Origin: Pycnococcus provasolii
Taxonomy: Eukaryota > Chlorophyta > Pseudoscourfieldiophyceae > Pseudoscourfieldiales > Pycnococcaceae
Direction: 5' to 3'
Assembly: GCA_938743325.2 (NCBI GenBank)
Contig: OW568867.1
Coordinates: 774,501 to 838,500 of the forward strand
DNA: 64,000 bases
Shown here piece by piece: positions 56,593 through 64,000 of the stretch. The notes under the pieces are model-generated. The model was not told where the DNA came from. It was given only the letters and a program-made list of their open reading frames with translations, and searched no databases. Each line of letters starts with the position of its first letter. The stretch's first letter is position 1. The translations under genes were made by a program, and so were the position numbers.

Positions 56593-58558
56593 CTTGTAAC
56601 GTGCCAAGGAACGCGGCAACAATCAAGCACTTTCACGAAGCACAAAATCACGGCACAACAAGAGGGGCAGGAGGCAGCAGCAGTAGTAGAGGAGGTGGAG
56701 GAGGAGGCGGTCGGCGAATGTGCTGGGGTCGCACTCCGTTCGTGTACTCACCGTGAAATGCCATCCAGATGTTTCGCGCGGCGTTCACATCACGATTCCA
56801 CGTTCTATAGCAAGTTGTGCACTGGCATAGCTCGTAGACATTCTTGACGTGGAGGCCGACTCCATCCTTCCATGATGCCATTCGCGGGTGTCTCAGCACG
56901 CTTCCGCCTTGAATTTGCGTGCACCATGAGCACTTTTTCGAGGTTTGAAACTCGTCGACGAGTACGACACGCCCCTTCTTCTTGACGATGAGGTGTCGGC
57001 GGATTTTCGATGCTGGTCCCGGCATTTGTCCCTTCATCGACGCAGCGAACCTCGCGTTTCCGAACGCGACGACAGAGTTTGTTCCGTCTGGGCAGAGTCT
57101 ATTCGCAATATCATCAAGGGTTCTTTGCTGCTTCATGGCCGTATGGAATCGGAGCCGTGCCCACCGCCGAGGAGCGGCGCGCACCCTCCACTCCTCGTCG
57201 AGACACTCGAGACGAAGCCTCACGGCGTTCTCGACTCGATCAAGGCTTGGCGTTTTCAAACTTCGATCAACGCTCAGCAATCGGTCTCGTAGGTCATTGT
57301 CGGCCACCAGCTCCTGCATCCACGTCTTTCTCGTTTCTCGTGCTTCAGTAAAACCACATTTGTGGTAGTATTCTTTCTTAGACACATGCCAACTCGTCAC
57401 GCCATTCCACGCTGTCACCACGGAATTGTGCCCGGGATCCGCCGCCGTGACATGGTCGAAATCGACGTTTTCAGGGTAGTCATCATTAGGCGAAGCATCA
57501 TCAGGATTCGCGATGCGTTCTCTCCTCCACTTCTCGACGATGACGTGGACTTGAACGCCATCTGTGCGCACAAATGCGGCGAGCTCGTTGCCCTCCACTC
57601 TCGTAAACTTGTTCAAGAACGAGTTCTTGAACATGTCCTGCCAATTTGCTGTATGAAGCCACGGTTCCAATTCGGCAAGCACTTCGTCATCCCACTCTGC
57701 ACCTTCTATGAAGTTTCGTTCGCGCCTAACATGCCTTACCATGTCCTTCACGCATTTGTCGTCAAGTGCGATGAACAATCGGCGAACGTCGTGCACCGGA
57801 GCATACGGAAATCGAGGGTACAGCAATCGAGCTGGGTCCGCCAGCTCGATGGTGGTCATCATCATCGATCGGTACCGCAACACCGCCTCTTGGCTGCTAT
57901 CCTCCGGCGGAACGAGGGCTCGCTCCGCGTCCACGATGGGGCCAAAACCCGCGGGAGGGTTCATTTGTGCGTTCTCGATCACGCGATTGACTTTGCGCGC
58001 CTCTTTTTTTGACAGCCCCCACTTCGCGCGCATGTACGTCACGCGGTGATGCGGCGTGGCGTACGCAAGGTAGTTTTTAAAGGCGGTAACGTACCCAGCG
58101 CATGCGTACTCGAGCGAGTAGTTGATGAACTCCCTCGACGTCACCACATGATCATGATCATCGACGAGCTGCGCGTACCTTTCGTACGTCTCCATGATGT
58201 CGTCGTGGCCTAACATGGCTCGTGCAGATCCGTGCGACGACACGAGGTTTGCGGCACGACGCACTCGTGTTTGGGTTAGCGTGGGAATGTCATCATGGAG
58301 TGGCGTCCCGTCATCCTCCTCTTGGAGGACACGCGCGTAGTGTAGATTTAGTAGCAGAGACACCTCGTGCATGATTCTAGACACGCGCAGCACGTGCGTT
58401 TCAATGATGTCTCGCCACGCATCGTTCACGAGTGCACTAAGCAACCCATGTCGGTACGTGCGCGTGTTTAGCACCTCTTCCTCTCCTTGCTCGTTCCAAC
58501 GCCACTTCCTCTTCATTCGACTCCGTGCGGCACTGTCGCAATCACGACCAAAGCATTA
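56588..58558 (-). mobile_element. Candidate Fanzor-bearing DNA element (boundaries tentative)
   Basis: The nuclease gene is flanked by short, imperfect terminal inverted repeats: TAATGCTTGTAACGTG at 56588-56603 and, on the opposite strand at the other end, TAATGCTTTGGTCGTG at 58558-58543 (12 of 16 matches). The first lies at the edge of the 32-bp palindrome; the second ends next to the stop codon of the topoisomerase fragment. No second transposase frame is present between them, so movement would need help in trans. The short repeat could be chance. Confidence 0.45.
56648..58516 (-). CDS. Fanzor1-like RNA-guided nuclease (eukaryotic TnpB homologue)
   Basis: ATG at 58516 (in-frame stop just upstream), 622 residues. 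The last 280 form a TnpB-type RuvC nuclease: RuvC-I FDHVTAADPGHNSVVTAWN with Asp360; AFGNARF near 484; RuvC-II VVLVDEFQTSKKCSWC with Glu522; a zinc ribbon with Cys529/532 and Cys566/569; and RuvC-III NRDVNAARNI with Asp576. So the catalytic D-E-D set and all four zinc cysteines are present. The N-terminal 330 residues are helical and charged, as in Fanzor1 proteins of algae, other protists and large DNA viruses. Characterised Fanzors cut DNA guided by a RNA encoded at the gene's 3-prime side. The Pro/Leu-rich tail is read from a GGA-rich repeat and may overlap such an RNA. No TnpA-like transposase is seen. Confidence 0.9.
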   Translation of the reverse strand: MKRKWRWNEQGEEEVLNTRTYRHGLLSALVNDAWRDIIETHVLRVSRIMHEVSLLLNLHYARVLQEEDDGTPLHDDIPTLTQTRVRRAANLVSSHGSARAMLGHDDIMETYERYAQLVDDHDHVVTSREFINYSLEYACAGYVTAFKNYLAYATPHHRVTYMRAKWGLSKKEARKVNRVIENAQMNPPAGFGPIVDAERALVPPEDSSQEAVLRYRSMMMTTIELADPARLLYPRFPYAPVHDVRRLFIALDDKCVKDMVRHVRRERNFIEGAEWDDEVLAELEPWLHTANWQDMFKNSFLNKFTRVEGNELAAFVRTDGVQVHVIVEKWRRERIANPDDASPNDDYPENVDFDHVTAADPGHNSVVTAWNGVTSWHVSKKEYYHKCGFTEARETRKTWMQELVADNDLRDRLLSVDRSLKTPSLDRVENAVRLRLECLDEEWRVRAAPRRWARLRFHTAMKQQRTLDDIANRLCPDGTNSVVAFGNARFAASMKGQMPGPASKIRRHLIVKKKGRVVLVDEFQTSKKCSWCTQIQGGSVLRHPRMASWKDGVGLHVKNVYELCQCTTCYRTWNRDVNAARNIWMAFHGEYTNGVRPQHIRRPPPPPPPLLLLLPPAPLVVP

Positions 58559-59041
58559 CTAAGAAGGGCACGGAACGGGGAAGATGGTCGCCGTTGACTT
58601 TTCGATGGAGCCCACGTACGTGTCCGGTCGGAGTAGGATGTGCTCGAGCTGAGTTTTTTTCTGGTACCTCTCTTCGATGGACATGTCGTCTGAGGGCGTA
58701 GGATCCGCGGCGTTCGCCTTGGCGGATGCAGCGAGAGGTTTCGTAGCAGCAGCTTTTGGTTTCGCGGACGCAGGTCGCGCAACTGCTGAGGACGTTGCTG
58801 AAGCTTTCGCCGACTTGGGAGCAGATGCCGCAGCCGCCGAGTTTTTCTTAGCAGCAGAAGCAGCAGCAGTTGAGTTTTTCTTAGGAGCTGCCGTTTTCTT
58901 CTTCGATGCTGCCTGCTTAGGAGCCGCAGCCGCAACAGGGGGTGCGACATTCTCCTGCGATGCCTCCTCCATCGGGAAGTCAAAACCAGAGCCGCCAGAG
59001 CCACCACCCCCGAGGAGTGCGAGCGCGTCGTCGAGGTCCAC
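58559..59041 (-). CDS. DNA topoisomerase II, 5-prime fragment only
   Basis: ATG at 59041, 160 residues. A Lys/Ala-rich N-terminal extension of 115 or so residues leads into MSIEERYQKKTQLEHILLRP and DTYVGSIEKSTATIF, the unmistakable start of the eukaryotic topoisomerase II ATPase region. Normal topoisomerase II has more than 1200 further residues; here the frame departs after TIF and stops within seven codons. The next sequence downstream on the same strand is the Fanzor gene, 42 bp away, and beyond it the BIG GEF, so the rest of the gene is not in this window on the downstream side. No good splice donor is visible at the end. Either a truncated duplicate or a gene broken by the element or a linked rearrangement. 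Confidence 0.75.
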   Translation of the reverse strand: MDLDDALALLGGGGSGGSGFDFPMEEASQENVAPPVAAAAPKQAASKKKTAAPKKNSTAAASAAKKNSAAAASAPKSAKASATSSAVARPASAKPKAAATKPLAASAKANAADPTPSDDMSIEERYQKKTQLEHILLRPDTYVGSIEKSTATIFPVPCPS

Positions 59042-59601
59042 GATTGCTTACAGTACAAGTGCTGGCGAGCGAGGACGTGAAGAATGAAGAATGAGGGCGG
59101 GAAAGCAGGCAAAGCTGTCTGGGACTGCTTTTGGTTGAGAGAAAAAAAGGCGAGAGAAAAGGGAGAGGGAGAAAATAAGAACAATATTGAGGAATGTTAA
59201 CAATAAGTACCAGTAGGGTAGGTTTTAGGGGGGGCCAGTATTGCCAATGAAGGTCATCTTTTACACAAACCGAAATTAAAACCAAAAGTAGGTCTCCTGC
59301 TCCAGTAACCAACTATAGTCAACAGGGAGGGAGGGTGGGAGGTTGTTTGCGAAGCAAGCAACCAACAGCAAGAGTGGATACGCGCGCGCAGCCCTAAGGG
59401 AGAGGCCACTCGAGGGTCTCGAGAGGGGCCGTGACCCTCCTGGCGGCCGCCCAGAACCAGCAGCGCGAGCGACTCCCCCCAATCAAAAACCCCAATTAAA
59501 CAAGTAGAACTGAAGATTTGGCTCGGTGGGATGATTTACCAAACAGGGTATGACACAGGTGAAAGACACTCGCATAAATAAAGGTGGAGAAAACGATTTT
59601 C
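59042..59601. other. Intergenic between topoisomerase fragment and NPPF methyltransferase
   Basis: 560 bp between divergent genes. A TAGGGTAGGTTTTAGGG telomere-like motif lies at about 59214-59230, and a small palindrome with CTCGAGGGTCTCGAG near 59408-59422. No coding frame is supported. Confidence 0.55.
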
Positions 59602-60720
59602 ATGTCCGGCGGCGTCGGCGCATCCCGTGCTGTTCTGCGCAAGAGGAGGCGGAACGCAAAGAAGGACGATAACCGTGCGGAGAGGAGGAAGGCGCCGCCG
59701 CGACAGCAAGCGGACGACGACGACGGCGAGGGTGACGACAAGCGCAACGCGAATGCGTCAACATCAAGCCCTGCGAACCCATCACCTGTCGTGATGCAAA
59801 AGCGCAAGCGCAAGACAAAAAAGGATAGCGACGACAAACAGAACGCGAAGTCGTCAACGTCAAGCCCTGCTAGCTCTGTCGCACCACCGTCAGTTACCGT
59901 GCTGCCTTGGGAGTGCAGCAGGTCAGACCACTGCGAGACACCACCCGAGGCTGTCAACGACGCGGCTCGTCTGATAGATGCCATGGCGTTGGGAGGTGCC
60001 GTGCCGACGTCGCGCGACAGCGTGCGAGTGTACGACCCTTATTTCTGTCAGGGAGCTAGTCGCCGTCATCTCGTAGCACTTGGATTTTCTTCCGACAATG
60101 TCAAGCACGAGCCGGTTGACTGCTACGCGGAGTGGGCACGACTTGACGGGCTGCCCGCCTGCGATGTTCTGGTGACGAATCCGCCATTCTCTGGCACGCA
60201 CGCCGAGCGTCTTTTTCGACATTTGCACCGCCTGCAGACGAAAGGGCAATGCCCAAGCTTTCTGGTGCTGCTTCCAAACTACGTGTACACCAAGACGTTC
60301 TACAAGGAGCTGTATCTCTTCGACGATGCTGCGATGCGTGCGGCCGACGCAAGGCGTGGAAAGAAGGCGCAGTCAACTGCACGGACTCAAAATACACCCT
60401 CGCCATGCTGCTTGTTCGCGCCAGCGTCACGCTACGCATTCTGGAGTCCTGTACGCAATGCGGGTACGGAAGAGAAGGAGGGTAAGAAGCGCAGGCACAG
60501 CCGTGCGGATCTGGGATATCGCAGCATGCCATATCACTGCTTTTGGTACGCCTACATGCGTCCAAAAGCTGGCGAGGCGAGCAGCGCCGCGCAGGTGCGG
60601 CTGATCGACGCATGGCGAAAGGTGCGCGGCGAGGAGGGTGGGAATCTTGTGGCACATTACGGCCACCTTCCCAACAGCCTGAAAGATGAGTGGGATCCGA
60701 CGCGCGTTTCGCGCATGTAA
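59602..60720 (+). CDS. NPPF-motif SAM-dependent methyltransferase
   Basis: First ATG at 59602; 372 residues. The N-terminal 100 residues are basic and Ser/Asp-rich (RKRRRNAKK, QKRKRKTKK), probable nuclear localisation signals, and include a partial internal duplication (59737-59778 resembles 59834-59875). The catalytic part has VYDPYFCQGASRRHLVALGF as a motif-I equivalent and CDVLVTNPPFSGTHAERLF; NPPF is the (D/N)PP(Y/F) catalytic motif of amino-methyltransferases acting on adenine N6, cytosine N4 or glutamine. The C-terminal region with PYHCFWYAYM has no name I can give. The substrate is unknown; a nucleic-acid target in the nucleus is a reasonable inference from the basic N-terminus. Confidence 0.78.
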   Translation: MSGGVGASRAVLRKRRRNAKKDDNRAERRKAPPRQQADDDDGEGDDKRNANASTSSPANPSPVVMQKRKRKTKKDSDDKQNAKSSTSSPASSVAPPSVTVLPWECSRSDHCETPPEAVNDAARLIDAMALGGAVPTSRDSVRVYDPYFCQGASRRHLVALGFSSDNVKHEPVDCYAEWARLDGLPACDVLVTNPPFSGTHAERLFRHLHRLQTKGQCPSFLVLLPNYVYTKTFYKELYLFDDAAMRAADARRGKKAQSTARTQNTPSPCCLFAPASRYAFWSPVRNAGTEEKEGKKRRHSRADLGYRSMPYHCFWYAYMRPKAGEASSAAQVRLIDAWRKVRGEEGGNLVAHYGHLPNSLKDEWDPTRVSRM

Positions 60721-60811
60721 AATAATGTTTTAATTGAACTGTGCTGAAAATGTGAGAATTCGGTTGTCGTCTATCGTTACACAAGCAGATAACAAAAGAT
60801 GGGCAGTTTGG

Positions 60812-62083
60812 TCAGTCGTACCACTTCGTTTGACTGCCACCCGCTCCAGCCGCACCACCTCTCTTAATCTTGTGCTCCTCAAAGGGAACGTTCTTGAACG
60901 TTGCCTCGTTCGCCTCCAGCTTTCGCTGCTCGCCCGGCGGCAGACGACGTTTGGTGAGAATTTCGTCGCGACGCTCCTTGAGGACGATGATGCTCTGTCT
61001 CTCGTCTAGTCCCATGTCCTGGTCAATCAGTCGCTCTGCGACGCACCCGCGCCTCTCCATCATACTGCAAAGCGGCGTCTCCTCGCTGCGCTCCGAAACG
61101 ACAAGCATTTTGACTCTCCTGTCCTTTAGCAGTTTAAACAACATGTCGCATGCCGCCTCGTGCTGAGGATTTCCAGGAACCTTCGCAAAGTATATGGCAA
61201 CGTAGCTGATCACCACCATGTCAAGCTCGTCCGTGCCCAGCTCGCACACGTCGCACAAGTCCGCGGTGACGTTGTGGATGTCGAAGACGCGGAATCCAAA
61301 TCCTAGCGCCTCGGAGTACTCTCTCCACGTCGGCTGCACGTCCGTGTTGTAGATGTCGACGTCAGGCAGGCTCTTGGTGTCCCGCAGAAAGCACCGCATT
61401 GCCAGAAGCTCGTAGCCGGGTCCACCTCCGAGCGTGGCGATGCGTACCGGCCTGCCGAGCGACGAGGCAAATGCAAAGGCACCTAAACGATCGGCGCGCT
61501 CGAGCAGAGCGTATGTTTCCGTGAATCGTTGCCAGCTTTTCAGCTTGAGGTAGTACAGCTGCAGGCCCGGATGTCCGTACTCGTCGAAGCTCCACGTGAC
61601 GTTGTCATCTCCGCGCAGCGTAGGCTTGTTGACGTACAGCCTCTCTCCCTCGTTGGCGATGCGGTCTGCGGGCACACCCATCTTATCTCCGAGCTGGCGC
61701 ATCAGCGCGAGGTTGCGGTTGCGAAGCGCGGCGTTCGCCTCGACGAGGCTCTTGAGCAGCACGTGTCCTCTGGCGTCCGTGTAGAACGGCCACTTGCGCC
61801 TTCGGTCCTGGAAGTACGTGCACACGTTCGTCCTCTCATCCCACCACAGATGACCCTCGTCATCCTCGCGCACGCCGCGCGGCTGGTGCCTGCTCGCGCC
61901 GTTGCCGTCGTCGCGCTTCCACCTCTTGTTGCCAGCGCCACCGCCACCTCCCCCTCTCCTGTGATGGCCACCTTCATGACGTTGGTGGTTCCACGACGAG
62001 TCGCCACCTGCACCAGCAGCGGACGGTGGTCGTCCCGTCCACGTGAGGCGCGCGCCGCCCCTTTGCCGTTCGTCCCCTTCCAT
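60812..62083 (-). CDS. SAM-dependent methyltransferase-like protein with Gly/Arg-rich N-terminus
   Basis: ATG at 62083, 423 residues. The N-terminal 70 residues are Gly/Arg/His-rich. A short block with HLWWDERTNVCTYFQDRRRK follows, then a class I methyltransferase-like fold: VRIATLGGGPGYELLAMRCF (motif I, about 214-233), VDIYNTDVQPTW as the acidic post-I strand, and LDMVVISYVAIYF as motif IV. The C-terminal 60 residues are basic and glutamate-rich. Substrate unknown; the Arg/Gly-rich head suggests RNA contact. It is divergent from PIG-U, with 254 bp between the start codons, and convergent with the NPPF methyltransferase (91 bp). Confidence 0.7.
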   Translation of the reverse strand: MEGDERQRGGARLTWTGRPPSAAGAGGDSSWNHQRHEGGHHRRGGGGGGAGNKRWKRDDGNGASRHQPRGVREDDEGHLWWDERTNVCTYFQDRRRKWPFYTDARGHVLLKSLVEANAALRNRNLALMRQLGDKMGVPADRIANEGERLYVNKPTLRGDDNVTWSFDEYGHPGLQLYYLKLKSWQRFTETYALLERADRLGAFAFASSLGRPVRIATLGGGPGYELLAMRCFLRDTKSLPDVDIYNTDVQPTWREYSEALGFGFRVFDIHNVTADLCDVCELGTDELDMVVISYVAIYFAKVPGNPQHEAACDMLFKLLKDRRVKMLVVSERSEETPLCSMMERRGCVAERLIDQDMGLDERQSIIVLKERRDEILTKRRLPPGEQRKLEANEATFKNVPFEEHKIKRGGAAGAGGSQTKWYD

Positions 62084-62337
62084 CTCACCGGTAACTTAGT
62101 CTACTGTATAATACTTAAAAACATATATGTGCCACAGCTATGGCGGTCGTGAAGAGTTGAAGGTGAAGAGTACATAGAATGATCGTAGGACTAGGTTGGG
62201 ACCTGAGGATTCGTTGGGGTCTGGTAAAACCCGAATAATCAATTCCATCTCCCCTCTGGGCGTGTCAATCTGGGCTTCTCTCTGGGACTCTCTCTCTTCC
62301 GGCTGTCTGGCGACCACCCCCCCACCTTTTTGAGTCC

Positions 62338-63579
62338 ATGGCCGGTGTGCAGCGGCACATGCGGCCCGCGTTCACGACCGCCGCGGCGTTGCTCTTCCGC
62401 GCAGCGCTCGCATACTTCTTCTCCGATGTGCTGGAGCGCGCACCGCAAATATCCACGCCGTTCCACAGCTCGGCAGCCGCGCGCGAGGCGCGCGCCCTCA
62501 TCAAGCTGGGACTGTCTCCGTACGCCGGCGAAGCCTATCATGGAGGACCGCTGCTGTTGCTCGCGTTGCCTGACGACGTGGCAGCCTTGCCTTTTGTGCT
62601 CGCCGACGCAGTTACGATCTTTGCTGCGACTGCGATCGCCAACGCTTTCGACGCGAAGCAGGTACACACATTCGCGCTCGTGCATGCGTGGAACCCGTGG
62701 GCTATCTTGGCGTGTGCGGCGCGGTCGACAGCGACACTCGACACAGCGCTTTGCGTGGGCGCGCTGGCATGTGCGGCGCACGAGCAAGGGTTGCTCAGTG
62801 GCGTGCTGCTAGCTCTGTGTCTCAACGTACTTCCCGGTTCCGTGCTTCCGATCCTGCTCATGTTGCCCTGCCTTGCGCTGCTCTCCCAGCGACGGCGGAT
62901 CAGCCTTGCCGTGGGCGCGCTTGCCACGACGATTCCTGTTGCCGCCGTCAACTGCCTTCTTTGCACGCATTGGGGGGACACGCCCTTTGCGTGGCTGGAC
63001 GAGACGTTCGGCGCGCAGGCTAGAACAGAGAGCCTTGTACCGAACATGGGACTCAGCTGGTATCTTCAAATACAAACCTTTCCAGAATATCGGAGGACGA
63101 TGCAGTGCGTCATGTACATGCACGTCGGCGCCTTGGCCGTGCCAGCTTGGCTCAGGCTGAGGAGTTCTGTGAGAGATGGCGACGTCATCCGCCACCGTCG
63201 TGTGGCGATGCACGTCGCCGCGCTGGTGGCCACAAGCCACCTCGTATTTCGACCGTACCCATCCGCCGCCGACGTTGCCACGACGGTGCTCATTTCCGCC
63301 GTACCGCTCATGCTCTTCAAGGACGACAGAGGGATCTTGATGATCAGCTACGTGAAAGGCCTTCCGGTGGTGACGCTATTTCTGCTTGTGTTCCCTCTTC
63401 TGTATCCCGTGCTCTACTATTTGTGGGCAGAAACAGACGCGGCGAACGCAAACTTTCTGTGGTGGAGCTGTCTGTTTGTAAATGGCATTTGGATTGCGCA
63501 CGCGCTGGCGCAGCTGGATGCCGCGCTGCGCTTCGAGGAGCCGGATGAGGAGCGAAAGGAACCAGCCTGTACAGGATAG
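62338..63579 (+). CDS. PIGU: GPI transamidase subunit PIG-U
   Basis: ATG at 62338, 413 residues with about nine hydrophobic helices, the expected size. Family landmarks: ISTPFHSSAAAREARALIKL, then LGLSPYAGEAYHGGPLLLLA, LVHAWNPWAILACAARST and SLVPNMGLSWYLQIQTF, the last being the strongly conserved N-x-G-L-x-W-Y block. PIG-U is the ER-membrane subunit of the transamidase that attaches GPI anchors to proteins, and is thought to help recognise the lipid anchor. Its presence means the organism makes GPI-anchored proteins. No oddities. Confidence 0.9.
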   Translation: MAGVQRHMRPAFTTAAALLFRAALAYFFSDVLERAPQISTPFHSSAAAREARALIKLGLSPYAGEAYHGGPLLLLALPDDVAALPFVLADAVTIFAATAIANAFDAKQVHTFALVHAWNPWAILACAARSTATLDTALCVGALACAAHEQGLLSGVLLALCLNVLPGSVLPILLMLPCLALLSQRRRISLAVGALATTIPVAAVNCLLCTHWGDTPFAWLDETFGAQARTESLVPNMGLSWYLQIQTFPEYRRTMQCVMYMHVGALAVPAWLRLRSSVRDGDVIRHRRVAMHVAALVATSHLVFRPYPSAADVATTVLISAVPLMLFKDDRGILMISYVKGLPVVTLFLLVFPLLYPVLYYLWAETDAANANFLWWSCLFVNGIWIAHALAQLDAALRFEEPDEERKEPACTG

Positions 63580-63645
63580 TATGTAATTCAGTTTTATCTA
63601 CGAGTACACCATAGCTGCCGATAGAACTTCGGGGAGAGGGATATG

Positions 63646-63663
63646 TTAGGGTTAGGGTTAGCG
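63646..63663. repeat. Telomere-like TTAGGG repeats in a convergent intergenic gap
   Basis: TTAGGGTTAGGGTTAGCG between the 3-prime ends of PIG-U and the next gene, the one clear copy that is not near a start codon. Confidence 0.7.
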
Positions 63664-63688
63664 CCTGGATAGGGCTGCTCCCGATTCA

Positions 63689-64000
63689 TTATTCCTGCCA
63701 CTTCGCCAACATGTTGCGCTTGCTCAGCCGAACAGCGTCGAGGGCGTGGCTGCGCACCACCCCGTCGCCACCCGTGAAGTGCGTGTCTTCGCAGCGGTGT
63801 GAACGGACTAGCTTGGCGAGGACAGTAGCTTCGTCGGCGCCGGCGCCCTCTCGTCGATTTCCGGACGCGCCGAGAGTGGGCGTCGGCGTGTGCCTACTGC
63901 GAGCCAAACCAACAGAGGAGCATAGCGCGAACATCGTGGACTGCGTCGAAGCGCTGCTCATAAGGCGGTCCAAACCCCCGAACGCCGGCGTCTGGTCTTT
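63689..64000 (-). CDS. Unknown protein, C-terminal end (partial)
   Basis: The frame is open from the right edge (64000) to a stop at 63689, 103 residues. Composition is Ser/Ala/Thr-rich, then basic; readable pieces include TPAFGGLDRLMSSASTQSTM and EATVLAKLVRSHRCEDTHFT. The end, SKRNMLAKWQE, reads as a natural C-terminus. I recognise no domain. It is convergent with PIG-U and continues outside the window. Confidence 0.5.
   Translation of the reverse strand, partial: KDQTPAFGGLDRLMSSASTQSTMFALCSSVGLARSRHTPTPTLGASGNRREGAGADEATVLAKLVRSHRCEDTHFTGGDGVVRSHALDAVRLSKRNMLAKWQE

Noticed and set aside
56648-58516. Classical IS200/IS605 or IS607 insertion sequence
   Set aside because: No TnpA tyrosine or serine transposase frame is next to the Fanzor gene, and the protein reads as the eukaryotic Fanzor1 type rather than a bacterial TnpB.

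Overview
The window looks like nuclear DNA of a compact, intron-poor photosynthetic protist, most likely a green (prasinophyte-like) alga. Supporting this: dense genes on both strands, mostly single-exon; GT-AG introns where they occur (73, 179 and 810 nt); a nucleus-encoded plastid-division MinD with a long N-terminal leader; a eukaryotic nitrate-reductase-type domain; GATA fingers with the 18-residue loop common in plants; and eukaryote-only genes (ARF1, a BIG-type ARF-GEF, PIG-U). The lineage is an inference. There are no rRNA genes, no CRISPR array and no tRNA I could support.

Layout. 1-1028: end of a nitrate-reductase-like Moco domain, convergent with a small cytochrome b5 protein. 2429-7980: Raf-like kinase, a two-exon four-helix membrane protein and an NRAMP-family transporter with altered metal-site residues. 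8015-17149: a giant J-domain protein, a UBA/UAS/UBX protein, a GDT1-type cation transporter, an RG-rich protein and a SETD3-like methyltransferase. 18246-29270: one uninterrupted 11-kb frame for a surface protein with TIG domains, cadherin-like beta-sandwich repeats and two very odd Phe-Tyr runs. 29833-31188: ARF1. 32926-36172: two convergent GATA-finger genes, one also carrying PHD-like fingers. 37932-41886: a one-helix protein, an O-methyltransferase and a protein with DM14-like repeats. 41935-46644: a young Ty1/copia element with identical LTRs, inserted just upstream of the DM14-like gene. 46906-50147: a diverged mevalonate-diphosphate-decarboxylase-like protein and MinD. 50392-56412: a 2006-residue BIG-type Sec7 GEF. 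56561-59041: a Fanzor (eukaryotic TnpB-like RNA-guided nuclease) with its catalytic residues present, directly downstream of a 5-prime fragment of topoisomerase II. 59602-64000: two methyltransferases, PIG-U and the end of an unknown gene.

How the parts relate. ARF1 and the BIG-type GEF are enzyme and activator in the same Golgi/TGN pathway, but are not adjacent. The Moco and cytochrome b5 genes may be separated parts of a nitrate reductase. Short TTAGGG/CCCTAA tracts recur in intergenic DNA, often 30-150 bp upstream of start codons. The best candidates for unusual biology are the Fanzor locus, the Phe-Tyr segments of the giant protein, the NRAMP with replaced metal ligands and the mevalonate-decarboxylase homologue that lacks expected catalytic residues.
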